Below are positions 16,251-23,967 of a stretch of 64,000 bases of DNA, one piece after another. This stretch comes from Roseomonas fluvialis. GTDB taxonomy: Bacteria > Pseudomonadota > Alphaproteobacteria > Acetobacterales > Acetobacteraceae. The notes below the pieces were generated by a model. The model had not been told where the DNA came from. It saw nothing but the letters and a program-made list of their open reading frames with translations, and ran no database searches. The number at the start of each line of letters is the position of its first letter. Position 1 is the stretch's first letter. The stretch spans positions 4,613,001-4,677,000 of the forward strand of contig NZ_AP025637.1 of the NCBI RefSeq assembly GCF_022846615.1, given 5' to 3'. The position numbers were made by a program, and so were the translations under genes.

Positions 16251-17236
16251 GGCATCGCCCGGATCTGCGCCACCAGCGCCGCCAGGCGGGCATCCGCCGC
16301 GTACTTCGCGTAGACCGGTTCCATCAGCGCCGACCAGGGGGTGCGGTCGGTGATCTCGATGACCGTCACACCGGCGGCGGTCACGCGCTGGCGGCTGACG
16401 GTCTCGCGCTCCGCCCAGGACCGGCGCTGGATGGCGGCCGATTCGCGCGCCGCGTCGCGCAGGATGGTGCGCTCCTGTTCGTTCAGGCGGCGCCAGCGCT
16501 GGGCGGAGACGGCCAGCACCTCCGGCACGTTGGAATGTTCGGTCGTGCTGTAGAAGCGCGCCACCTCGAAATGGCGGGTCGACTCATAGGACGGCCAGTT
16601 GTTCTCCGCGCCGTCGATCACGCCCGACTGCAGGGAGGTGAAGACCTCGCCGAAGGGCAGCGGCGTGGGGTTGGCGCCCAGCGCACGCATCAGGTCGATC
16701 CAGAGGTCCGAGGTCTGCACGCGGATCTTCATGCCGCGCAGGTCGGCCGGCACGCGCACCGGGCGCGTGGTGTACAGGCTGCGCGCGCCGGCGTCGTACC
16801 AGGCGAGCGCGATGATGCCGATGCCCTCGAGGTCGCGCGCGATCTGCTCGCCCGCCGGCCCGTCGATCGCCGCCTGCATGTGCGCCACGTTCCGGAACAG
16901 GAAGGGCAGCGTCACCACGTTGGTGGACGGCGCGAGGTTGTTGAAGGGCGAGAGGTTGAAGTTGGCGAAATCGATGGTGCCGAGGCGCATCTGCTGGATC
17001 GCCTCGTCCTGCTGGCCGAGCTGCGCCGAATGGAAGGTGCGCATGCGGATGCGGTTGTTGGTGCGCTCCGCGACCAGGCGCGTGAAGGCATCCATGCCGA
17101 TCCCGTTCGGGTAGTCGGCGGCGTGGATGTTCCAGCCGCGCCATTCCTGCGCGGCGGCGGGGGCGACGGCGCCCATCACGCCGATCGCGGCGGCGGCAAC
17201 GGCGGCGAGAAGGCCGCGTCGGGGGGTGCGGGTCAT
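16247..17236 (-). CDS. dctP: TRAP transporter periplasmic solute-binding protein (DctP family)
   Basis: This encodes 329 residues. A signal peptide (RRGLLAAVAAAAIGVMGAVAPAAA) is followed by a DctP fold. Family features include FHSAQLGQQDEAIQQMRLGTIDFA, the carboxylate-binding Arg region KIRVQTSDLWIDLMRALGA, and PLPFGEVFTSLQSGVIDGAENNW in two adjoining blocks. It captures an organic acid and delivers it to DctQM. The start at 17236 is preceded by GAGGAGACG. A 21-bp operator-like sequence lies 53-73 bases upstream, identical in 19 positions to one in front of the GntR gene, so the operon is probably controlled by that regulator. Confidence 0.95.
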   Translation of the reverse strand: MTRTPRRGLLAAVAAAAIGVMGAVAPAAAQEWRGWNIHAADYPNGIGMDAFTRLVAERTNNRIRMRTFHSAQLGQQDEAIQQMRLGTIDFANFNLSPFNNLAPSTNVVTLPFLFRNVAHMQAAIDGPAGEQIARDLEGIGIIALAWYDAGARSLYTTRPVRVPADLRGMKIRVQTSDLWIDLMRALGANPTPLPFGEVFTSLQSGVIDGAENNWPSYESTRHFEVARFYSTTEHSNVPEVLAVSAQRWRRLNEQERTILRDAARESAAIQRRSWAERETVSRQRVTAAGVTVIEITDRTPWSALMEPVYAKYAADARLAALVAQIRAMP

Positions 17237-17288
17237 GGACGTCTCCTCGGGAAACGGGGGCGGGTCGGGCCACCCCTCGGATTTGTTG

Positions 17289-17309
17289 AACTGCAATAGC
17301 AGATGGCAG
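17289..17309. promoter_or_regulatory. Candidate GntR operator, copy A (upstream of dctPQM-udh)
   Basis: The 21-bp sequence AACTGCAATAGCAGATGGCAG matches copy B at 18108-18128 in 19 positions. It contains CTGC/GCAG and a partial CTGCCA/TGGCAG dyad. It lies 53 bases upstream of the dctP start, in the position of a repressor site. Confidence 0.7.
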
Positions 17310-17395
17310 TCTGGCGCGGTGGCGGCGCCCCCGTCAACGGGCTTGCGTACGAGCCTGCCACGGCGCGCCGCGGCAGCGCGAGGGTTTCCGCGCGG

Positions 17396-18103
17396 CTATG
17401 GCCGGCGCAGCGGCTGGGGCGGCAGCACCCCGTTGGTGACCAGCGATCGCAGCACGTGATGGCGCATACGCGCCTCGGCCAGGGCGGGGTCGCGCCGGCG
17501 CAGGGCGGCGACGATCCCGCAGTGCTCGGCCAGCGCCTTGGGCATGTCGCGCGGCGTGCTGCCCACCGCGCGGTGGCGGCCCAGATGGTCATAGGCCCGC
17601 AGCGACGCGAGCGAGCGCATCAGGAACAGGTTGCCCGTGGCGCGATGTATGATGCCGTGGAACTCCTCGTTCGCCTCGTCCAGGGCGTCGGTGTCGGCGG
17701 CGTCGGTGCCGGCCTTCATCCGCGGCAGGATCGCGGCGATGGCGGTCACTTCGGCGGCGGACATTCGTTCCGCCGCCAAGGCGCAAGCAACACCTTCCAG
17801 CGCGGCGCGGATACGACCCAGTTCGCCAAGCTGCGCCGGCCCCACTTCCGCCACCACCGTGCCGCGGCGTGGCAGCGTGACGACCATGCCATCCTGTTCG
17901 AGCCGCCGCAGCGCCTCGCGCACCGGCTGCGCCGAGATGCCGAGTTCGCTCGCCAGCGAGCGTTCGGAGATCTTCCGCCCGGCCGGCAACATCCCCTGCA
18001 CGATCGAATCGCGCAGGCGGCGATAGGCCCGTTCGCCAAGGGAGAGCGTGTCCTCCTCGGCCAACGGGGCGAGCCTCTGTCGGGCTGTCTCGGCGGCGGC
18101 CAT
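17396..18103 (-). CDS. GntR/FadR-family transcriptional regulator of the sugar-acid region
   Basis: This 235-residue regulator has an N-terminal GntR winged helix (ERAYRRLRDSIVQGMLPAG, then SERSLASELGISAQPVREAL and VTLPRRGTVVAEV). An all-helical FCD effector domain follows, with the metal-binding His residues in DEANEEFHGIIHRATGN, LAEHCGIV and ARMRHHV. FCD regulators commonly bind organic acids and repress uptake and catabolic genes. The ATG at 18103 is used; a TTG two codons earlier is also in frame. A copy of the shared operator begins five bases upstream of the ATG, pointing to autorepression and control of the divergent dehydratase. Confidence 0.92.
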   Translation of the reverse strand: MAAAETARQRLAPLAEEDTLSLGERAYRRLRDSIVQGMLPAGRKISERSLASELGISAQPVREALRRLEQDGMVVTLPRRGTVVAEVGPAQLGELGRIRAALEGVACALAAERMSAAEVTAIAAILPRMKAGTDAADTDALDEANEEFHGIIHRATGNLFLMRSLASLRAYDHLGRHRAVGSTPRDMPKALAEHCGIVAALRRRDPALAEARMRHHVLRSLVTNGVLPPQPLRRP

Positions 18104-18107
18104 GGAC

Positions 18108-18128
18108 AACTGCCATAGCAGTTGGCAG
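18108..18128. promoter_or_regulatory. Candidate GntR operator, copy B (between gntR-like gene and dehydratase)
   Basis: AACTGCCATAGCAGTTGGCAG contains a perfect CTGCCA-N7-TGGCAG dyad. It sits in the 56-bp divergent intergenic space, five bases from the GntR start and 31 bases from the dehydratase start. Occupancy would block both directions. Confidence 0.72.
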
Positions 18129-18159
18129 CCTCGGCGGGAAGCACGGAGGAACGAACGCC

Positions 18160-19887
18160 ATGACCCGCAAGCGCCCCGAGGAGTTGCGCAGCCACCGCTG
18201 GTTCGGCGTGGACGACATCCGCGCCTTCGGCCACCGGTCGCGCATGCTGCAGGCCGGCTATGCCGAGAGCGATTTCCGCGGCAAGCCGGTGATCGGCATC
18301 ATCAACACCTGGTCAGAACTCAGCCCCTGCCACTTCCACTTCCGCACGCGGGCCGAGGAAGTGAAGCGCGGAGTCTGGCAGGCCGGCGGCTTTCCCGTGG
18401 AGTTGCCCGCGCATCCGGTGACCGAGCAGTATCAGAAGCCGACTTCCATGCTGTATCGCAACCTGCTGGCGATGGAGACAGAGGAGCTCGCGCGAAGCCA
18501 CCCCTGCGACGGCCTGGTGCTGCTGGGCGGCTGCGACAAGACGCCGCCGGGGCTGATGATGGGCGCGATCAGTTCGCGGCTGCCCAGCATCTTCGTGCCC
18601 GCCGGCCCAATGCTGCGCGGCAACTGGCGCGGCAAGACGCTCGGGTCCGGCAGCGACGTTTGGAAATACCATGCGGAGCTTCGCGCAGGGAACATCACGC
18701 AGGACCAGTGGAAGGACATGGAGGGGGGCATCGCCCGGTCCTTCGGCACCTGCATGACTGCGGGCACGGCCGCGACGATGATGCTGGCGGTCGAGGCGCT
18801 GGGCTTCACCCTGCCCGGCGCGTCTTCCATCCCCGCCGCCGATTCCGCGCATCCGCGCATGGCGACCGAAGCTGGCAAGCGCATCGTCGAGATGGTGTGG
18901 GAGGACGCCACGCCGCAATCGCTGATCACCGCCGGCAGCGTGGACAACGCCGTGACCGCCGCGATGGCCTTCGGCGGATCGACCAACGCCATCCCGCATC
19001 TGATCGCCATGGCGCGCCGCGCGGGCGTGATGCTCGACCTCGAACGCTTCGACGCGCTGTCGCGCCGCGTGCCGCTGGTGGCGAACCTGCGCCCCAATGC
19101 CGGCGAATACCTGATGGAGGATTTCTTCTACGCCGGCGGCGCGCGCGCCTTCCTCGAGCGCATCCGCGACTACCTCGACCTTTCGGCGCGCACCGTCACC
19201 GGCCGCACGATCGGCGAGAACATCGCCGGCGCCGAGGTCTTCGACGACAGCGTGATCCTGCCGCTCGACAAGCCCCTGCAGACCGAAGGCGGGCTCGCCG
19301 TGCTGCGCGGGTCGCTCGCGCCCCAGGGCGCCGTCATCAAGACCAGCGCGGCCGAGCAGCGCCTGCTGCAGCACACCGGCCCCGCCGTGGTGTTCGAGAA
19401 CTACGCCGACCTCAAGAAGCGCCTCGACGATCCGGACCTCGATGTCACCGCGGATTCCGTCCTGGTGCTAAAGCAGGCTGGTCCGCAAGGCGGGCCGGGC
19501 ATGCCCGAATGGGGCATGCTGCCGCTGCCGCAGAAGCTGCTGAAGCAGGGCGTGCGCGACATGGTGCGGCTGTCGGATGCGCGCATGTCCGGCACCTCCT
19601 ACGGCACCTGCGTGCTGCACGTGGCACCGGAATCCCATGTCGGCGGGCCGCTCGCCTTCGTGCAGGACGGCGACCTGATCCGGCTGGACGTGGCGGGCCG
19701 GCGGATCGACCTGCTGGTTCCAGACGACGAGATGGCACGCCGCCGCGCCGCCTGGACGCCACCGCCGCGGCGCTATGGGCGCGGCTGGACGTCGCTGTAT
19801 CTCGACAATGTCACCCAGGCGGATGAGGGTTGCGACCTGCGCTTCCTCGAAGGAACGCTGCCCACGCCGGAGCCGGACATCTACTGA
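18160..19887 (+). CDS. IlvD/Edd-family dehydratase, L-arabinonate-dehydratase-like
   Basis: This 575-residue Fe-S dehydratase resembles the pentonate/hexonate dehydratase branch of the IlvD/Edd family more than dihydroxy-acid dehydratase. Its opening ELRSHRWFGVDDIRAFGHRS and RMLQAGY are typical of sugar-acid dehydratases such as L-arabinonate dehydratase. Cluster cysteines appear in GGCDKTPPG and FGTCMTAGTAATM, and the late GPQGGPGMPEWGMLP and SDARMSGTSYGTC motifs are intact. It would convert an aldonate to a 2-keto-3-deoxy acid. GGAGGA lies nine bases upstream of the ATG. The exact sugar acid is unknown. The amidase follows, overlapping by one base. Confidence 0.88.
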   Translation: MTRKRPEELRSHRWFGVDDIRAFGHRSRMLQAGYAESDFRGKPVIGIINTWSELSPCHFHFRTRAEEVKRGVWQAGGFPVELPAHPVTEQYQKPTSMLYRNLLAMETEELARSHPCDGLVLLGGCDKTPPGLMMGAISSRLPSIFVPAGPMLRGNWRGKTLGSGSDVWKYHAELRAGNITQDQWKDMEGGIARSFGTCMTAGTAATMMLAVEALGFTLPGASSIPAADSAHPRMATEAGKRIVEMVWEDATPQSLITAGSVDNAVTAAMAFGGSTNAIPHLIAMARRAGVMLDLERFDALSRRVPLVANLRPNAGEYLMEDFFYAGGARAFLERIRDYLDLSARTVTGRTIGENIAGAEVFDDSVILPLDKPLQTEGGLAVLRGSLAPQGAVIKTSAAEQRLLQHTGPAVVFENYADLKKRLDDPDLDVTADSVLVLKQAGPQGGPGMPEWGMLPLPQKLLKQGVRDMVRLSDARMSGTSYGTCVLHVAPESHVGGPLAFVQDGDLIRLDVAGRRIDLLVPDDEMARRRAAWTPPPRRYGRGWTSLYLDNVTQADEGCDLRFLEGTLPTPEPDIY

Positions 19888-21245
19888 TGCCACGCACGCT
19901 GACCGACGCCGCCGCGGCACTCGCGGCCGGCACCACCACCGCCGCGGCACTGACCGAGGCCGCGCTCGCGCGCATCGCCGACCCTGCCGGGGAAGGCGCG
20001 CGCGTCTTCATCACCGTGCACGCCGACACGGCGCGCGCGAGTGCAGCCGCGATGGATACGTTGCGTGCGGCCGGGCGCGCGCCCTCGCCCTTCGCCGGCA
20101 TCCCGATCAGCATCAAGGACCTCTATGACGAGGCCGGCTTCACTACGCGCTCGGGCTCGGTCGTGCTCGACGGCGCGCCCGTGGCGAAGGCGACCGCGCC
20201 TTCCGTGCAGCGGCTGGTCCGCGCGGGCTTCGTCATCCTGGGGCGCACGAACCAGGTCGAATTCGCCTTCTCCGGCCTTGGCGTGAACCCGCATCACGGG
20301 ACGCCGCGCAGCCCATGGGACCGCGCCACCGGCCGCCTGCCGGGCGGGTCGTCCTCCGGTGCGGGCGTGGCGGTGGCCGATGGCATGGGCTTCGCCGCGC
20401 TCGGCACCGACACCGGCGGGTCCTGCCGCATCCCGGCTGCGCTGTGTGGCGTCGTGGGGTGGAAGCCAACGGCCCGACGCGTGACCATCGCGGGCATCCT
20501 GCCGCTGGCGCCTTCGCTCGATTCCGCGGGGCCGCTCGCGCGGTCCGTGGCAGATTGCGCGATCGTCGACGGCTTCATGGCGGGGGAGGAGACCCCCGCC
20601 GCGCCGAAGCCGCTGCCGATGAAGGGCCTGCGCCTCGGCCTGCCGCGCGGCACCTTCCTGACCGATGGCATGGACGGCACGGTCGCGGCGGTGTTCGGCC
20701 GCACGCTCACGCGGCTGTCGGCGGCCGGCGCGCAGATCATCGAATTCGACCTGCCCGAGCTCGACCAGATCGCTGCTGCCAATGCCGCGGGAGGCTTTGC
20801 GGCCAGCGAGGCCTGGGCCTGGCACCACCGCCTGGCCACCGAACAGGGCGATCGCTACGACCCGCGGATCCTCAAGCGCATCCAGCGCGGTGAACGCATG
20901 TCGGCGGCGGACTATGTGGAACTCGTGCAGGCCCGCGCGCGCATTATCGGCGCCATCGCTCCGCGCACCGCGCCCTTCGACGCCATGCTCGGCCCGACCT
21001 GCCCGGTGGTGCCGCCCGCCATCGCCGAGGTGGATGACGAACGCGAGTACAACCGCATCAACATGGCGCTGCTGCGCAACACCAGTGTCGGCAATTTCCT
21101 CGACCGCTGCTCGATCAGCATTCCCTGCCAGGCGGAGGGCGAACCGCCGGTCGGGCTGATGCTCACAGGCGAACACATGGGCGATGCGCGGCTGTTCCAG
21201 GTGGCGGCTGCGATCGAGGCGGCGCTCACTCGCCCGGCAGCTTGA
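19887..21245 (+). CDS. Amidase-signature family hydrolase
   Basis: This 452-residue protein has the Ser-cisSer-Lys machinery. Lys77 is in PISIKDLYDEAG, the GGSSSGAG motif is near residue 153, and the nucleophilic Ser179 is in GTDTGGSCRIPAALCG. The family hydrolyses carboxamides to acid plus ammonia. Its start overlaps the dehydratase stop (TGATG), so the two are translationally coupled. This is unusual for a pure sugar-acid pathway and suggests an amide-bearing substrate or an independent passenger gene. It ends 20 bases inside the convergent dehydrogenase gene. Confidence 0.9.
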   Translation: MPRTLTDAAAALAAGTTTAAALTEAALARIADPAGEGARVFITVHADTARASAAAMDTLRAAGRAPSPFAGIPISIKDLYDEAGFTTRSGSVVLDGAPVAKATAPSVQRLVRAGFVILGRTNQVEFAFSGLGVNPHHGTPRSPWDRATGRLPGGSSSGAGVAVADGMGFAALGTDTGGSCRIPAALCGVVGWKPTARRVTIAGILPLAPSLDSAGPLARSVADCAIVDGFMAGEETPAAPKPLPMKGLRLGLPRGTFLTDGMDGTVAAVFGRTLTRLSAAGAQIIEFDLPELDQIAAANAAGGFAASEAWAWHHRLATEQGDRYDPRILKRIQRGERMSAADYVELVQARARIIGAIAPRTAPFDAMLGPTCPVVPPAIAEVDDEREYNRINMALLRNTSVGNFLDRCSISIPCQAEGEPPVGLMLTGEHMGDARLFQVAAAIEAALTRPAA

Positions 21246-22116
21246 TCCCGGTCATCGCCTGCCACACCCGGATGACGAAGCCGTCGTCCTTGCCGCCCTG
21301 CCCCATCGCCCGCGCCGCGGTGAACAGCTGCTGCGCGGTGGCGGCGATCGGCACCGGGAAGTCCAGCCCGCGCGCCATGTCAGCCACCAGGCCAAGATCC
21401 TTCACGAAGATGTCCACCGCGGATCGCGGCGCATCGTCGCCGTCCAGCACGCGCGCCATGCGGTTCTCGAACATCCACGAATTGCCGGCTGCGCTGGTCA
21501 CCACGTCGTAGAGCTGCCGCGGGTCGGCGCCGGCACGGATGCCCAGCGCCATCGCCTCGGCCGCCACCGCGATATGCACGCCGGCCAGCAGCTGGTGCAC
21601 CACCTTCACCGTCGCGCCGATGCCGGGTTCCTCGCCCAGGTTCCACACCTTCGCCGCGACCGCATCGAGCACCGGCGCCGCCGCGTTGAACGCCGCTGCG
21701 GAGCCCGAGGCCATCACCGTCATCTCGCCCGCGCGCGCCTTCACGGCCCCGCCGGAAACCGGCGCATCGAGGAACAGGAGCTGCCGTTCGCGCGCGCGTT
21801 CGGCCAACGCGCGCGCCGCGTCCGGGCCCATCGTCGCGGAACTCACGATCACCGCACCCGGGGCGAGCCGGTCCACCGCCCCGCCAGGCCCGAACAGCGC
21901 GGCCTCGGTCTGTGCGGCATTGACCACCAGCACCACCAGCGCCTCGATGCCCTGCGGCAGCGCGTCAGCGCGGTCGGCGACACCACCGCCGGCGGCCGCG
22001 AATTCCGCGCGCGCCGCCTCGCGCATGTCGCAGCCGGTCACGTCATGGCCGGCGTGCAGCAGGCTCAGCGCCGCGCCCATGCCCATGCTGCCCAATCCGA
22101 TGACGCCGACCTTCAT
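21226..22116 (-). CDS. 3-hydroxyisobutyrate-dehydrogenase-family oxidoreductase, L-threonate dehydrogenase-like
   Basis: This 296-residue beta-hydroxyacid dehydrogenase has an N-terminal NAD motif, KVGVIGLGSMGMGAAL. The substrate-binding DAPVSGGAVKARAGEMTVMA and the catalytic lysine region GIGATVKVVHQLLAGVHIA follow. The TVK-x-x-HQLLAG form of the lysine region is characteristic of the LtnD branch, which oxidises four-carbon sugar acids such as L-threonate. Other members of the family carry Asn in place of His. Placement beside the sugar-acid genes fits. Usual LtnD partners (kinase, aldolase, isomerase) are not here. The ATG at 22116 is used; longer ORF extension lacks homology. Confidence 0.82.
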   Translation of the reverse strand: MKVGVIGLGSMGMGAALSLLHAGHDVTGCDMREAARAEFAAAGGGVADRADALPQGIEALVVLVVNAAQTEAALFGPGGAVDRLAPGAVIVSSATMGPDAARALAERARERQLLFLDAPVSGGAVKARAGEMTVMASGSAAAFNAAAPVLDAVAAKVWNLGEEPGIGATVKVVHQLLAGVHIAVAAEAMALGIRAGADPRQLYDVVTSAAGNSWMFENRMARVLDGDDAPRSAVDIFVKDLGLVADMARGLDFPVPIAATAQQLFTAARAMGQGGKDDGFVIRVWQAMTGIKLPGE

Positions 22117-22166
22117 GCCGCTCTCCCTGACGAGTGCGCGCACGCTGGCTGCGCCGGACCCTCGCG

Positions 22167-22256
22167 TCAACGCAGGACGGCGACCGTCACCTGCACCACC
22201 GCCGCCACCACAAGCAGCACCAGGACGATGCGCTGCAGGACATGCATCGGCGGCAT
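22167..22256 (-). CDS. Possible 29-residue single-helix membrane peptide
   Basis: A short reading frame starts four bases after the stop of the MarR gene and lies before the dehydrogenase gene. It encodes a peptide with a continuous hydrophobic helix (IVLVLLVVAAVVQVTVAVL) after a short MPPMHVLQR head. The tight spacing suggests co-translation with MarR. High-GC sequence readily yields Val/Ala-rich frames, so this is tentative. Confidence 0.35.
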   Translation of the reverse strand: MPPMHVLQRIVLVLLVVAAVVQVTVAVLR

Positions 22257-22260
22257 CGGC

Positions 22261-22719
22261 TCAGCCCCCGCGCGGGCGGCGCTTCTGGCCCTGCCGCGCG
22301 ATCAGCGCGCGCAGCAGGTCCTTGATGGCGGCGGCATCGGGGTGGCGGGCCACAACCTCGGCCTCATGCGCACGGGCGGCCGCCAGCAGATCGCCCACCA
22401 TGCCCTCGCCCTTCGGCGCCAGGTGGACGCGCACCAGGCGGCGGTCGCGCGCGTCCTGCTGGCGCTTGACCAGGCCGTCGCGCTCCATCCGGTCTAGCAC
22501 CTTGGTCATGGTCGGCTGTTGCAACAGGCAGGCCTCGGCCAGCGTGGTCACCGTCTCCGGCCCGCCGGAGAGCATGGCCAGCACTCGCCAGACCGGCACC
22601 GAGACGCCGCGCGCGCGCAGCCTGTCGTGGAATTCCGAGGAGACGACGAAGGACGCGCGCGCCAGCAGCGACAGCAGGTAGTCATCCACGAATCGTGGCG
22701 CGGCATTCTGCACGTCCAT
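22261..22719 (-). CDS. MarR-family transcriptional regulator
   Basis: This 152-residue winged-helix regulator has LLARASFVVSSEFHDRLRARG in the dimer arm, VTTLAEACLLQQPTMTKVLDRMERDG in the recognition region, and the wing KRQQDARDRRLVRVHL with the DxR motif of MarR proteins. The late LLRALIARQGQKRRPRGG tail is basic. The ATG at 22719 is used; a GTG three codons earlier is also in frame. Its target is not obvious. The downstream LtnD-like gene lies on the same strand beyond a possible tiny membrane ORF, and a ketopantoate-reductase-like gene lies upstream. Confidence 0.88.
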   Translation of the reverse strand: MDVQNAAPRFVDDYLLSLLARASFVVSSEFHDRLRARGVSVPVWRVLAMLSGGPETVTTLAEACLLQQPTMTKVLDRMERDGLVKRQQDARDRRLVRVHLAPKGEGMVGDLLAAARAHEAEVVARHPDAAAIKDLLRALIARQGQKRRPRGG

Positions 22720-22932
22720 CGGACCCACCCCGCGAAGCTGACCCTACCCTAAACGCGCCGGGGGGCCGGAGTCTTGCATTGCGTGCGCATCGTGCCGACT
22801 GTGATGCTGCGGCGCAGCGAAGCCGCGGACACGGCACCACCCTCGGCCCCGGTGGAATCCCGCACTCCAAACATCATCGCGCCCGCCGCACGAATGCCGA
22901 TCATGGCGAACCAGGGCGATCGAACGGTGCGG

Positions 22933-23877
22933 CTAGCGCGCCGGTAGTCGTCCCGCCTCGCGCCGTTGTTCATAGGCCTTGGCGTGCAGCCAGGCGGCTT
23001 CGTGGACCTCGTGCGGCACGCCGGCGGCGCGCGCGGCGTCCAGCAGGAAGCCCAGGATATGGTCGGCCTCGATCCGGCTGCCGGCCTCGAGGTCACGCAG
23101 CATGGAGGTGGCGTAGGCGGCGCCGGTATCGGCGAAGACGGCGCGGAATTCCTCGAGGAAGGCATCGCGCACCGGGAAGCCGCGCGCCGACGCGATCGCG
23201 GCATTGCGGTCCAGCATGCGATGGAGGAAGTCGATGCCGCCCGGGCTGCGCGCGACCTCGCCCACATTGGCGCGCATCAGCACCGTGCCGATCGCGCTGG
23301 TGCCCAGGTGGACCAGCTTCTCCCACATGCGCGCCATGATGTCGGGCACCGCCTGCGCCACCACGCCGCGGGCCGGCGCGAAGGCGGCCTCGATCGCGCG
23401 GACGCGCTCCGACAGGCCGCCGCCGACTTCACCGAAGGTAATCCAGCGCCAGTCGTTCAACTGCCGCACCGTCCCGTCGGGGGCCAGCGTCGCCTGGATC
23501 TTGGCAAGCCCGCCCAGGACGCGCTCCGGGCCGAATTCCGCAATCAGCCGGTCGACATGCGACAGCCCGTTCAGCACCGGCAGGATGGCGGTGCGCGCAT
23601 CGACGGCGGGGCGGATGGCAGCGATGGCGTCATCCAGGTCATAGGCCTTGCACGACATCAGGATGACATCCCAGCCGGGTCGCGCCTGTCCCGCGGCCAG
23701 GGTCGCCACGGGGCCCTGCCAGGCGCCGAAGGGGCTGTCGATTCGTAGGCCATCGCGCTCCAGCACGGCCCGGCGGGCAGGGCGCAGCAGGAAGGCGACC
23801 TCGGCGGTGCCGGCCTCGACCAGCCGCCCCCCGAAATACCCGCCGAGTGCGCCGGCCCCGAGCACCAGCAGCCGCAT
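22933..23877 (-). CDS. Ketopantoate reductase (ApbA/PanE) family protein
   Basis: This 314-residue protein has the NADP motif LLVLGAGALGGYFGGRL, then SCKAYDLDDAI, LPVLNGLSHVDRL with the catalytic-type Asn, and the C-terminal helical domain with WEKLVHLGTSAIGT (substrate Lys) and AGVPHEVHEAAWL. The family reduces 2-dehydropantoate to pantoate for CoA synthesis, but paralogues act on other 2-keto acids. No pan genes are near, so the pantothenate role is uncertain. It is divergent from the efflux adaptor gene across about 90 bases. Confidence 0.87.
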   Translation of the reverse strand: MRLLVLGAGALGGYFGGRLVEAGTAEVAFLLRPARRAVLERDGLRIDSPFGAWQGPVATLAAGQARPGWDVILMSCKAYDLDDAIAAIRPAVDARTAILPVLNGLSHVDRLIAEFGPERVLGGLAKIQATLAPDGTVRQLNDWRWITFGEVGGGLSERVRAIEAAFAPARGVVAQAVPDIMARMWEKLVHLGTSAIGTVLMRANVGEVARSPGGIDFLHRMLDRNAAIASARGFPVRDAFLEEFRAVFADTGAAYATSMLRDLEAGSRIEADHILGFLLDAARAAGVPHEVHEAAWLHAKAYEQRREAGRLPAR

Positions 23878-23967
23878 CGCGTCGTCCCCCCTGCCCCAGG
23901 TCAGCGACCCTAGGCGGCGGCCGTGCTTCGCGAAAGTCCGATACATGCAGGTTACCGCCAAGGCGCT

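Noticed and set aside
14424..16313. A 629-codon plus-strand open frame opposite the TRAP genes
   Set aside because: It lies antisense to dctM and dctQ and is rich in His, Arg and Gln, a typical antisense artefact in high-GC DNA.
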